From Farysia itapuensis (lineage: Eukaryota > Basidiomycota > Ustilaginomycetes > Ustilaginales > Ustilaginaceae): a stretch of 64,000 nt of DNA. The notes under the pieces are model-generated. The model made no database searches. It was not told the DNA's origin and saw only the letters and a program-made list of their open reading frames with translations. The position numbers and the translations under genes are program-made. The stretch is taken from the NCBI GenBank assembly GCA_023212645.1, contig JALBYC010000026.1, positions 62,001-126,000 of the forward strand, read 5' to 3'. Positions 19,400-28,710 of the stretch are shown here, one piece after another (within the stretch, counting starts at the first letter, position 1; each line of letters opens with the position of its first letter).

Positions 19400-19849
19400 G
19401 GCTGCATCGGCAATGTGAAATTAAGGTTGATGAAGACACCGCCAGGACTGAATCTTCATGCCTGTCTCACATACTTGGAGGAAAGCAAAGGTGGTTCGAC
19501 ATGGCAACATAGTATACAACTGAGGACAAGGGGTAAAGCACAAACGCGTGTGCACATGCGCTTTGTGGCTGCAAGATGGATATGAAGGTCGCTATGAACG
19601 ACGTATTCTGACGGTAGCTCGACGCTCCTTCATAATCGGCTCTGCAGGCTCATTCTGATCTTCGTGACCGGGAAACGCAAAATTGTGCCGTGAGGAGGTA
19701 TCGGCACGGCATGCATAGATGAAGTGCTATGCTTTGTCCATATCCGCGTGCTGACAAGAAGCTTGGTAGAGATCGAAGTACGATTTTCCCTTTTAAGAAG
19801 TGCAGCACGACGTTATATCAGCTTTTATTGCACCTTTTGACAAGCAAAG
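19400..19849. other. Spacer between cluster members 2 and 3
   Basis: 450 bp without a convincing gene. The A/T-rich segment just before 19850 (TTATATC near 19813) may be the core promoter of member 3. Confidence 0.55.
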
Positions 19850-21757
19850 ATGAAGCACTTTTGGCTGTTCAGACTAGCTTTAGTAGTACTGGCTGGTGTC
19901 AAGTCACTTCCAACGGGAAGGAATGACCCGAACACCGCGCAGACTAGTAACAGATGGTGGACCGATGCCCTTGATGATGTTCTTGGGCATTCCACACAAC
20001 TCGACAACGACTTTACCACAAGACCCAACATTGCTGATAATACTAATCAAGGTACCCAGGACCAGATTTCTCACTGGTATCTGCCTCAATCGACGGTGCC
20101 GAGACAGGATAAAGGTGCTGATTCCAGCTTCGGCCGACAAAACCCTGATCTCTGGCATGAATCTTCCGCAATGGGAGAGATGGATTGGCCCTCCAGAATG
20201 CATTATGGCTCTGATGACATGCATAACTTCCTGCACGGTCAAATCAGCGTCGGGAGTGGAAGAACAAGCGCAGACACTTCCCGGGCTGATGTTTTGGAAA
20301 CGCAACGGAATATACACACCCACTCCCTTCCTGTCCCCGAATCTCCTCAACTTTCCGTGTTTGACCACTTGACACCGCTGGACACACAGACGTCCTTTGG
20401 ACACCAAGACAGATATGGAGTGTCGCTGGAAGACTATGCTTCGAGTCAGTTCCCCGCCAGCAGCCAAGAATTTGGTCTTCACAACTGGTCTCCTTTGCCT
20501 GTGAACGACCAAGCGGAACATGAAGCGGCCACGTTGGATGAGCTTGAAGATCTACCAGACATCGCGAGTGCGAGTACTTCTGATGCTTATCGATCCGGGA
20601 GACAGAAGATGCAATGGAGTATTCCAGCAACAACTTTTCTCAAACATCATCCCCAATTTGTAGAGGACCAGAGTCGCAACGTAAACAGCGGCGATATGAC
20701 CGCCGTCTCTGAATCACATCCTGGATCTCTGCGTCTCAGAAGCTTCATCAACGAACATCTCTTTCACAACCAGCTAGAATGGGGCGGCACAGTAGACAAT
20801 CTGTTTTCCCAAAAGGGTCAACAGAAATCGATCCGGCAATCAATTCACCGCATCAATTCTCGAGAAGGCTTCTTTGTGACAAAGGAGACCATGGGAAATT
20901 GGGGAAAAGTTGTTGCTGTCCCGCACAGATTCTACAAGGGCGGATCTGTGATTTTTGGTCAGTCATCAGGACCTCAGCGTCTTTTGTTCTCATTCTGGGC
21001 GCCATCGCAAGACCGCTTCCAAACACGACTGCAATTTGTGGGATCAGCCTCGATAAAGGCAGAAGGTGCCTCCGAGGTCATCAGAAAGGCATACCAGCTC
21101 ACCGCCGGTGCCCAACACCTCCCGATTTCCCCCATCGGAGAAGTTTCAATACCGACGGTAGCTGCACCGCGACGAGCCTGGACTATACCTGATCCAGTCT
21201 CTCCAATGCGCGCGTATTCTACGTCTAGCGAATGGTTGAGTAGCCTACCTTTTCTGGAACATCTTGACGACAAGGTCATAAATCGCAAGCTTGAACTTGC
21301 GTCGGGTATGGTTTTGAGACCACATAGAAATGCGGAACAACTCAAAGAAATCGTTAACAAGGTGCTTTTTGCAGACAGTGCTGTCTGGGAGGGCGAGCCA
21401 CTGAACCTCATGATGGATGCTGGCAACAGGAGAGTTCTCGACATGTTCCGGTCACACAGGCGCTCCGCGGTACTCTACCTGACAAAACCAGAAATGCTGA
21501 GCGTGTTGCCCTACCAGCTCGTGCTCATACCATATCAGATTCAAGGAACACGCTCACGACTATTTCATCCATCTCTGAAATCGGTAGCGCATACCTTCAC
21601 ACTCTGGGCCGCTTCAGCCGCACCAGGCAAAGAAAATGCCAACATTTTCGAATTTGTCAGCGGTGGATCGCTCAGCTTCGCTAAGACCACTGCCGTCTCT
21701 CAACAGGCAAGAAACACGATGGATGTACTGGCGCAACATAGTCTTCGTAGTATGTAG
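19850..21757 (+). CDS. Secreted effector-like protein, cluster member 3
   Basis: 635 residues from the ATG at 19850, with a compact signal peptide (MKHFWLFRLALVVLAGVKS) and then WWTDALDDVL. The low-complexity middle carries SPQLSVF and LTPLDT, as in member 2. FLKHHPQFVED (about residue 258) leads into module 1 (about 291-414), and WLSSLPFLEHL (about 458) leads into module 2, which runs to the C terminus. Module 1 and module 2 align with few gaps: LRSFINEHLF with LKEIVNKVLF, FFVTKE with LYLTKPE, VVAVPHRF with LVLIPYQI, FSFWA with FTLWA. No cysteine in the mature chain. A role in the host apoplast or host cell is inference from secretion and clustering only. Confidence 0.77.
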   Translation: MKHFWLFRLALVVLAGVKSLPTGRNDPNTAQTSNRWWTDALDDVLGHSTQLDNDFTTRPNIADNTNQGTQDQISHWYLPQSTVPRQDKGADSSFGRQNPDLWHESSAMGEMDWPSRMHYGSDDMHNFLHGQISVGSGRTSADTSRADVLETQRNIHTHSLPVPESPQLSVFDHLTPLDTQTSFGHQDRYGVSLEDYASSQFPASSQEFGLHNWSPLPVNDQAEHEAATLDELEDLPDIASASTSDAYRSGRQKMQWSIPATTFLKHHPQFVEDQSRNVNSGDMTAVSESHPGSLRLRSFINEHLFHNQLEWGGTVDNLFSQKGQQKSIRQSIHRINSREGFFVTKETMGNWGKVVAVPHRFYKGGSVIFGQSSGPQRLLFSFWAPSQDRFQTRLQFVGSASIKAEGASEVIRKAYQLTAGAQHLPISPIGEVSIPTVAAPRRAWTIPDPVSPMRAYSTSSEWLSSLPFLEHLDDKVINRKLELASGMVLRPHRNAEQLKEIVNKVLFADSAVWEGEPLNLMMDAGNRRVLDMFRSHRRSAVLYLTKPEMLSVLPYQLVLIPYQIQGTRSRLFHPSLKSVAHTFTLWAASAAPGKENANIFEFVSGGSLSFAKTTAVSQQARNTMDVLAQHSLRSM

Positions 21758-22373
21758 ATCTTTCCGGTGCCGTGTCCAACTACTTCATCCATTTCGCAAA
21801 GAGTGTGTGGATGTTGCGAGCGATGCAGAGGATGCTGAATAGGCTTGATGAATGATCCAGAAATGAGACATTCTGGCGAAATGATTCTTGTTCTGACCCT
21901 GCGTGCTTATGCAGTCATGTGTGGCCAATGTATACGCGTACGCTACAAACTAATATCGAATGTGTGGGAACAGTGCTGTGTATTGCGCCCGGCAAAAACA
22001 ATTTTGACCGTTGACAGCACTGCTATTTTGCCAGAGACTTTGGAGGCAACGTGGTACCACATAGTTCATACATGCTTACACACGTTTCGTGACCGGAGTT
22101 GATAAGCCCGATCATGTGAGTACAATGAAGCGCGGATGACGGGTATGATTAATACGTTACCGTCTGAACTTCGTAAGCTTTCTCCAGAGCTTGTGACAAA
22201 GGAAGTGTTCTTGCTGATTCGGTGTCCCTGATCTCGTCTAAATAAATATAATAAGCTCTGTAGAGAAAATCACTGCCCGGAGCGTCAAACTCGGGTTGAC
22301 GATGCTCTCTTTCCTTTTGCTAACTTTGCGACAAAAGCAATCCCGTAACACGTCGAAACGACAAGGGGCTGCC
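21758..22373. other. Spacer between cluster members 3 and 4
   Basis: About 620 bp, A/T-richer than the flanking genes. An AAATAAATATAATAA stretch at 22240-22254 could serve as the core promoter of member 4. I see no relic of a further paralogue. Confidence 0.5.
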
Positions 22374-24248
22374 ATGTGTTCTTCGGTTTTGACGATTTTG
22401 GCTGTCATGATTTTGTCTGTGTGCGCAAAGCCTATGGATGGCGCACAAGATACCCACCAGAGCCAAAATGACAACTCTTGGTGGCTCGATGCAATTGACA
22501 CGGTAATCAGTGGTCCGCCAACAGTACACTCGAGCTTACAGACTCATGGAAGCAGCCATTTGGGACCCGAACCATTTCCTGAAACCCAAAATTTCTGGAA
22601 CAGTCTAGAAACATATATGACAGACGTTGACGACGTTCCCAATTTGCATTGGTCTTTCGACCAAAGTCCAGTCAACACTGGCTGGGACTTGCAGCACATC
22701 AATATTCTGTCTTCTGCTGTGCCGTTTTTGGACGTGCACCCCAGCATAAGAAGTCCACATAGCGACCCGACGATTGAGGAAGATTATCATAACCAGCATC
22801 ACACATACGAGAACAGTGTCCAGCCTTCGATCGAAGGTCCCGTGGTAAGCAATCGGCATCTGATAGACGAAACATTAGAACTTCACAATACTGTTCCATC
22901 CATAAACAATGTATTGGCGTCCAAGGAGATACTTGCACATTTGCCTGTCGGATCACGAAGCTCTGACGAAGGAGATTACTCAGAACAGCAACCTTCGCCT
23001 TCGTATGACTCTGTAGCTGGTCGAACCACGGGCTCCTCTCAGAGGACGTACAGTTTTGACACGCGCCAGATTTTTGGCGAACAGGAACAGCCTGAAGAAA
23101 AATTACCTCACTCAATTTCCTCCTCCCGTTTCGTCGAATATCATCCCCTGCTTGCAAAGTTTGAAGCGAGTCGGGACTCAAAAGATACAATAGTCAACGA
23201 GGGGAGTCCCGATGCTGAAACTCTTAAAGACAAGATAAACAAGCAGCTTTTCGGCAACAAACTGTTCTGGAGAGCCAAAGCGGATGACCTGCTAAGCTTC
23301 AACAGCCAGGATGACCTACTCAAACGGTTTGTACGGCGTATGAACATTCGCAAATCATGGTATTCTGCCACAATTCAATCACCAACTTCGAAGAGACAGA
23401 TTCTTGTTGTACCTCATCCCTGGTACAAACGTGGAAATTTTCTTTTCGAGCCCGAGACAGGCTCGACTAGAACACTGCTTTTTTCTTTCTGGGCTCGATC
23501 TCCAGGCGACAAGCTTCCTCGGCATTTATTCATCGGAGCTGCAGGGCTGAGATCTGACGACGCAGATATGTTGGTGCGGAAGTCGAATAGATGGAAGAAA
23601 GGTGCGCTGTTCTCGAATATGCCAGTTCCAGTCACTCAGACAGACGATATGCTCTTTCCAAATCAGGACACGACAAACTCTGTCACTCGCATTCACACTG
23701 GCTGGTATGCCACCTCGAACGAATGGCTCAGACAATTTCCTTTGTTTGACCACATTAACGAAGCCACTCTACAAACTCCTAGGCTGTATTCTCTTCGTAT
23801 GATTTCGAGAGTACACAAAAATGCAGAAACGGCAAAAGAGGCTGCAAATCGAGTGCTTTTTGGCGACAAAATCATCTGGGAAAATTTGCCGGAGGACGCA
23901 TCTACGAAGGCAGGAAGCAGATATCTTTCCGAGATTATTCGCTCACACAAGCGCTCAAAGGACATGTATGTGCCCAAACCTCAAGTCACTACGATGCTCC
24001 CTTACGACATGATTATAGTTCCATATCAGATCCGTGACAGCCGAGCACGTCTCTTTGACTCGGCCTTGAAAGGAAAGTCGCACGCGTTTACGCTTTGGGC
24101 GACTGATAGTCCCTACCGACCAACGGAGATCCAGAAGTATTATTTAGTCAGTGGAGGCTCCATTGGCATAGGAGATACCCATACTATGTATGAAGGAGCG
24201 CTTTCGACGATGCACAGACTACAGGAAGTGATCAGGCATGTCGACTAA
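22374..24248 (+). CDS. Secreted effector-like protein, cluster member 4
   Basis: 624 residues from the ATG at 22374, chosen because it gives a signal peptide like those of the paralogues (CSSVLTILAVMILSVCA, then KPMDG). An in-frame ATG at 22302 would add 24 residues. WWLDAIDTVI follows, then a low-complexity region rich in His, Ser, Asp and Glu. FVEYHPLL (about residue 249) precedes module 1 (about 277-405), and WLRQFPLFDHI (about 446) precedes module 2. Module 1 is the most diverged of the set (MNIRKSWYSATIQ instead of the LFVTK-type core), while module 2 keeps VPYQI, RLFDSAL, FTLWA and VSGGS. The mature chain lacks cysteine. Confidence 0.75.
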   Translation: MCSSVLTILAVMILSVCAKPMDGAQDTHQSQNDNSWWLDAIDTVISGPPTVHSSLQTHGSSHLGPEPFPETQNFWNSLETYMTDVDDVPNLHWSFDQSPVNTGWDLQHINILSSAVPFLDVHPSIRSPHSDPTIEEDYHNQHHTYENSVQPSIEGPVVSNRHLIDETLELHNTVPSINNVLASKEILAHLPVGSRSSDEGDYSEQQPSPSYDSVAGRTTGSSQRTYSFDTRQIFGEQEQPEEKLPHSISSSRFVEYHPLLAKFEASRDSKDTIVNEGSPDAETLKDKINKQLFGNKLFWRAKADDLLSFNSQDDLLKRFVRRMNIRKSWYSATIQSPTSKRQILVVPHPWYKRGNFLFEPETGSTRTLLFSFWARSPGDKLPRHLFIGAAGLRSDDADMLVRKSNRWKKGALFSNMPVPVTQTDDMLFPNQDTTNSVTRIHTGWYATSNEWLRQFPLFDHINEATLQTPRLYSLRMISRVHKNAETAKEAANRVLFGDKIIWENLPEDASTKAGSRYLSEIIRSHKRSKDMYVPKPQVTTMLPYDMIIVPYQIRDSRARLFDSALKGKSHAFTLWATDSPYRPTEIQKYYLVSGGSIGIGDTHTMYEGALSTMHRLQEVIRHVD

Positions 24249-24934
24249 AATCATCACCGAAGATTCTTGTCACCAAAAAATAGCCCCTTGATGATCTTGT
24301 CTAGATGTAATGGGGTGTTCGGAGTCTTGATGAAATGAGATTGTGGCGCCAACTACCGCCAGACCGAAGACCTCATTGATCGAAGTACCGCGTGACACTT
24401 ATTATGAAGAAGCCTGGATCACATTTGCCTAAAGGTTAATCAAATTCTAGGCTCAGAAGTAGATATGGAGAATTCCGGCATCATTAATCTCATTTCCCCA
24501 TCTACGTAGTGCAGAGCGATATGGCAGTAGCTCGAACTTCGTAGACACAACAGATACCTCTTGACGGAAACGGTTCGATCGTGGAAGAGCCCACGGTACC
24601 ACCGCGAGCACCACAAATGCTATACACTTGTACACAACTCCCGCGTACGGGTCGATGGTTCAGCCAGATAGCGAGCAACATTCTCACACCGACTAATGAA
24701 ACGCTTCCGCACGGGCCTGTGGCAGCTCCCATATGATCGATGATGGACGGCGAGTGTGCTAGACAATCCTGTTGGCACGACAGGTTCATGACGTCTTTTA
24801 ACTGCTTCCGTTTTGGGAATGACGTGTGCTGTCGACATTGTTCCTCAGGTCGCTTACCAGCTGTGCCTTGAATCTTCACCGCTTGAAGCTATCACATCGA
24901 GCTCAAGTCAAAAACAAGATCTAGTCAACAGGGA
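24249..24934. other. Spacer between cluster members 4 and 5
   Basis: 686 bp, the longest gap in the cluster. No frame with cluster-family similarity was seen on either strand, so a lost sixth member is not supported. Confidence 0.5.
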
Positions 24935-26329
24935 ATGAGGAGTGTACTTTTCTGTTGTGCCGCTACATTCTTTATTCTGGTAATCCTCAACGATGCAGCC
25001 ATTTTCTCGAGCGGCAGTCCCCTGCCGATGGATCATACTACACAATTGTCCAACCAGTGGTGGACAAGTGCGTTGGATCAGGTCCTTGACGAAGCTGTCA
25101 CTTTCAACACAGACATGCCATTCAGCGAAGGAGCTGGAAATACTTTCAATGTCCCCGGTCGCGGAGACTTTCAGTCAACATTCCGGGCAGCAAACATGCA
25201 CTCGAGCCTTCAAACACCACCAGCTTTCTTGCCATCTGCTCTGACGAGTCCAAACGTTGCGGACTGGCCAAGGGGTCACACACTTGTCCACTTGTCTGGA
25301 GAACTGAATAATAAGCACTCACAAAATGACGACTCGTTTCGAGCAAATCCTTTCGACGGCATCCCCAGAGCACCTGAGTGGGACCATCCGCCAACCCATC
25401 TGTATGTCTCGCCTGCCTCACCTGCACCCGGATTGCCGGCAGAACTCAAGCGCGGAGGACCATACGACGAAGTCCACAATCGTGCCAAGCGTGTCAAGTA
25501 TCTGTCTCTATCGGGTGGGAGTGACCTTTCTGACACATCGGGGAACCTCGTGCCTCAGACTCAAGTTGCTGACTGGTCTAGATTGTCCGGAACTCAAACG
25601 ATACGACCTGAAAGCCAAAATCAGGCGCATAGCCGTGTTCCTGTCGCTCTGGACACAGTCGGACCTTCGCAAAGAGAGCCAATGCTCAACAGCGTGGGTT
25701 CTTTCAGACGAGCTCATGAGATCTCGACGGCAGGCAGACTGCTCCAGCGACACGCTCACTTCATCAAATGGGACGCGGAGAACAGGAAGGAAAGTGCTCC
25801 TATGCTGCTCAGCTTGAGCCCAGAAGCGGAGAAGCTGAAAATCTTGATCAATCGAGGCCTGTTTCATGATAAGCTCGAATGGGTCAGGCAAGCGGACGAT
25901 CTGATCGTCAACCAGCCGAGAGAGCTTCGTCTGCAAAGATTCGTGGGACGAGTGCAAGATCGAACTCTATTCGTAACCACGGAAAATTTACTGGGCTATG
26001 GCCGAAGAAAAGGCCTGGGTCGCATCGTTGCCGCGCCGCACAGGGTTTACAGAGAAGGGTCTGCGTTGTTCGCACCCGAATCCGAAGAGGGGGCCAGATC
26101 ACTCCACTTCTCCTTTTGGACGCCCTACTGGGACGAGCATCTTCGTGCCTTGCAATATGTGGGCGCTGCCACGTTGAAGTCTGCAGATGCAGCCTTGCTG
26201 CTCATACAGCCGAGTATATCAAAGAGAGCGTCTGGACAGCTCGCAGGCGCGGACTTCACCTCAGACCTGCTCAGTAGCACCGAAGCAGCAGCAATGTCTG
26301 CGTTCAAAGCTGCGCACGGTCTACACTGA
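24935..26329 (+). CDS. Secreted effector-like protein, cluster member 5 (single-module, short)
   Basis: 464 residues from the ATG at 24935, with a signal peptide (SVLFCCAATFFILVIL) and then SPLPMD and WWTSALDQVL. After the low-complexity region, LLQRHAHF (about residue 265) and module 1 (about 295-425: LFHDKLEW, LFVTTE, IVAAPHRVY, FSFWT, YVGAAT) are present. The chain then ends after a 40-residue tail. The WL-x-x-P linker and module 2 found in the four other members are absent, and only 26 bp separate the stop from the end of the next gene. So this is a family member truncated by about 170 residues, with an open frame up to its stop. Whether it is functional cannot be told from sequence. The mature chain lacks cysteine. 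Confidence 0.75.
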   Translation: MRSVLFCCAATFFILVILNDAAIFSSGSPLPMDHTTQLSNQWWTSALDQVLDEAVTFNTDMPFSEGAGNTFNVPGRGDFQSTFRAANMHSSLQTPPAFLPSALTSPNVADWPRGHTLVHLSGELNNKHSQNDDSFRANPFDGIPRAPEWDHPPTHLYVSPASPAPGLPAELKRGGPYDEVHNRAKRVKYLSLSGGSDLSDTSGNLVPQTQVADWSRLSGTQTIRPESQNQAHSRVPVALDTVGPSQREPMLNSVGSFRRAHEISTAGRLLQRHAHFIKWDAENRKESAPMLLSLSPEAEKLKILINRGLFHDKLEWVRQADDLIVNQPRELRLQRFVGRVQDRTLFVTTENLLGYGRRKGLGRIVAAPHRVYREGSALFAPESEEGARSLHFSFWTPYWDEHLRALQYVGAATLKSADAALLLIQPSISKRASGQLAGADFTSDLLSSTEAAAMSAFKAAHGLH

Positions 26330-26355
26330 GCCCCTGGTAAGCTTCTATCCAATCG

Positions 26356-27306
26356 TCACCACGATTTCCGAATAAAGTCGATGAAAGCATCATATACGTG
26401 TTGACGCCGTTTGAACGACTGTGGTGTTCGAGGCAGTTTGTCGAATCCGTGGCCTTCATTTGGAATTCCGATGAAGTCGGCAACATTGCCGGCCCGTTGG
26501 AGTTTCTCAACGAGCTTTTGCGAGTCATGGTATAGGGTGTCGACTTCGCCGGAAGCAAGAATGACTCTAGGGAAAGCCGAAGGCTCTTCCAGGTAAACGC
26601 TGGATCTTGGATCGAGTCGCTTCTCTGGACCGACAAAGTAGCTTCCGGTAAAGACGCGCGATAGCCAAACAGGCAATGGGATGCCACTGTCCGGCTTGAC
26701 AGTGGACTTGATTGCACGTTCGCCTGCCTTCATGGTAAAGTCCGTTGGCGGATATAGGCTTGTGACGGCACAGATGTGCTCTCGACCAACGAGACACCCA
26801 ACAACCAGCGCCAAGTTTCCGCCGGCGCTGAAACCACCGAGTGATATGCGCTTGGTGTCAAAGACATGCGGATGGGCGAGAATGTACTTGACAACGTCGT
26901 GAGCATCGTGTACTGCCGCAGGGAACGGATGTTCTGGTGATTTGCGATAGTCGGCATCGATGACTATGCACTCCGGACCGAGCTTGGTCAAAACCTCATG
27001 AATGAATACATTGTCCTCCCCGAGATTCGGTAGTACGAAGCCAGAGCCATGAAAGGTGACGTGGACGGGACGTGGCTTATCCGACTCCTTGGTGGGCTGG
27101 TGGATGTAGGTGCGGATGGTCCTGCCCTGATCTCGCGACGGGACGCGAAAGAAGATGCGCTCGTAACCTTCCGGCAGTGGTGGTCTGTCAGAATGAATGT
27201 ATGGACGAATAGCATTGAGCAAACGCAACGCACACACGACCACTTTGAGGTATAGGTAGTGCAAGCTCCATCGATGTCGCTGCAAATCGGACGGAGTGCT
27301 GATCAT
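26356..27306 (-). CDS. Alpha/beta hydrolase of the hormone-sensitive lipase type
   Basis: 316 residues from the ATG at 27306. The HSL-family oxyanion motif appears as HGSGF (usually HGGGF), the nucleophile elbow as GFSAGG, the acid as SGEVDTLY and the His as NEGHGFD, so the catalytic triad is complete. The family hydrolyses esters, often short-chain acyl or xenobiotic esters; the substrate is not predictable. An N-terminal hydrophobic stretch (LHYLYLKVVVCALRLL) may anchor it to a membrane. It converges on cluster member 5 with 26 bp between stops. Two CCGCGG sites lie 49-68 bp upstream of its start. It may be a boundary gene of the cluster rather than part of it. Confidence 0.87.
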   Translation of the reverse strand: MISTPSDLQRHRWSLHYLYLKVVVCALRLLNAIRPYIHSDRPPLPEGYERIFFRVPSRDQGRTIRTYIHQPTKESDKPRPVHVTFHGSGFVLPNLGEDNVFIHEVLTKLGPECIVIDADYRKSPEHPFPAAVHDAHDVVKYILAHPHVFDTKRISLGGFSAGGNLALVVGCLVGREHICAVTSLYPPTDFTMKAGERAIKSTVKPDSGIPLPVWLSRVFTGSYFVGPEKRLDPRSSVYLEEPSAFPRVILASGEVDTLYHDSQKLVEKLQRAGNVADFIGIPNEGHGFDKLPRTPQSFKRRQHVYDAFIDFIRKSW

Positions 27307-27354
27307 TGTGGCTTTGGTGTAAGCAAGGCCACTATCGTGAAAGCGGAATGTCTA

Positions 27355-27374
27355 CCGCGGAATTTACACCGCGG
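27355..27374. promoter_or_regulatory. Paired CCGCGG sites upstream of the hydrolase
   Basis: CCGCGG occurs at 27355-27360 and again at 27369-27374, 14 bp centre to centre. It is the everted CGG core bound by many Zn2Cys6 fungal regulators. The pair lies just before the hydrolase start. Confidence 0.35.
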
Positions 27375-27486
27375 CGGAAAACATGAATTTGTCCTCACCG
27401 TCTCAACCACCACATACGACCATTATACTACAACGAATTCTATTATTAGAGTACATCTAGAGCAAGTACGATGCTTGCTTGGTTGT

Positions 27487-28710
27487 CTATTTGGAGCCTG
27501 ACTTGGTGGCCATTTCCTTGGCGGCCCTCTTCTCGTAGATGGCCTTGTCTTCTCCTTCCCAGTTCTTGCCGTAACCATTCTGGAAAGCTCTAGTCATGGA
27601 CTTTTGAGTGACCTGGTTGTCCGTGTCACCCACGACGGCAACAAGACGGCGGTACCAGTCGGGCAAGGCTCGAAGCCATGGCAGCAGTGATGCGAAGGCA
27701 GGGAGCATCATGTGCTGAGAGAGCCCCGAGTCGAGAGCAGCGACAATCTTCTGCGCGACCTGCACTGGCATCAGAACGGGAGTGAAAAATGGATCGGCGT
27801 GATCTTCCATTCCATCGCCAAGAGCGGTACGGACTTTTGTCGGAGCGACCAGGGTTGTTCGAACTCTAGGGGCGTTGTATCTGGTCTTGAGCTCGATCGA
27901 AAGACATTCATGAAATGCAAGGGCGGCAGCCTTGGAGGTCGCATATTCAGACATGGACGGAAGGGAGGCATATGCACCTGCAGAAGAGACGGTAACAACG
28001 TGTCCGTGATTTGCAGCAATCATGTCTGGCAGGAACTGCTGGATGGTGACAAAGTTGGACAGTGTGTTGACCCGCCATACACGAGCGACGGATTCGAGAT
28101 CGACATCGAGAATGTTGTTGCCTGAAGCAATGCCGGCGCAATTGATCAGAACACCAATCTTCTTGCCCGTCTTGGCTCGAATTTGCTTGCCAACATCTGC
28201 GACCTGCTTTGGATTGGACACATCCGTCTTGAAGTACAGAATCTCAGGGGCGCCTTTGGCTGCTGCGGCGTACGTAGGGGGAGCCATGTCGAGCACAGCG
28301 ATGGTTGCCTTCTTTGTCTGGCTTAAAAGCTGCACAACTTCCTTGCCGATACCGGCGGACCCGCCTGTGATGACCACTACGTCCTGATCGTAGCGGATGG
28401 GATCCTTCTTCCATTCCCGATGGTTACGGATATACCGATTGAGGCCACGATTGAGCGTCTTGACGAGGATGAAAATCACCAGGTAGCCAACCCACTTGTA
28501 CTGCGAAAAGACGAGGTGTCGGACATGAGCAAGCGATGTGTCCTGGGCGATTGCAAATCTGCCAGTCTTCTTGTGTTGGTCGTAGGCTAGGGTGAGAGCC
28601 GGCAGTATCAGAAGAAAAGGCGCCGACAAAGGAAGCTTGTCCAGAAACCTGAGACAAACATCAAGAGTGAAAGGCTCTCGGAATTTGGTAGGCTGGTTTG
28701 ACGCAGACAT
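27487..28710 (-). CDS. Membrane-anchored short-chain dehydrogenase/reductase
   Basis: 407 residues from the ATG at 28710. Two hydrophobic N-terminal segments (PLSAPFLLILPALTLAY and KWVGYLVIFILVK) precede a classical SDR domain: cofactor loop TGGSAGIGKE, NCAG, catalytic Ser in TVSSAGAYAS, and the YATSK active-site motif. The architecture resembles fungal relatives of RDH10/17-beta-HSD enzymes, which sit on ER or lipid-droplet membranes and act on lipophilic alcohols or ketones. The specific substrate is unknown. The C-terminal 80 residues are charged. It lies on the same strand as the hydrolase, 180 bp away, with separate promoters likely. A TATA-like TTTATAAAC (28754-28762) lies about 45 bp upstream of the start. 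Confidence 0.88.
   Translation of the reverse strand: MSASNQPTKFREPFTLDVCLRFLDKLPLSAPFLLILPALTLAYDQHKKTGRFAIAQDTSLAHVRHLVFSQYKWVGYLVIFILVKTLNRGLNRYIRNHREWKKDPIRYDQDVVVITGGSAGIGKEVVQLLSQTKKATIAVLDMAPPTYAAAAKGAPEILYFKTDVSNPKQVADVGKQIRAKTGKKIGVLINCAGIASGNNILDVDLESVARVWRVNTLSNFVTIQQFLPDMIAANHGHVVTVSSAGAYASLPSMSEYATSKAAALAFHECLSIELKTRYNAPRVRTTLVAPTKVRTALGDGMEDHADPFFTPVLMPVQVAQKIVAALDSGLSQHMMLPAFASLLPWLRALPDWYRRLVAVVGDTDNQVTQKSMTRAFQNGYGKNWEGEDKAIYEKRAAKEMATKSGSK

Noticed and set aside
24249..24934. Relic of a sixth cluster gene in the longest spacer
   Set aside because: No segment in any frame resembles the WW motif or the modules.
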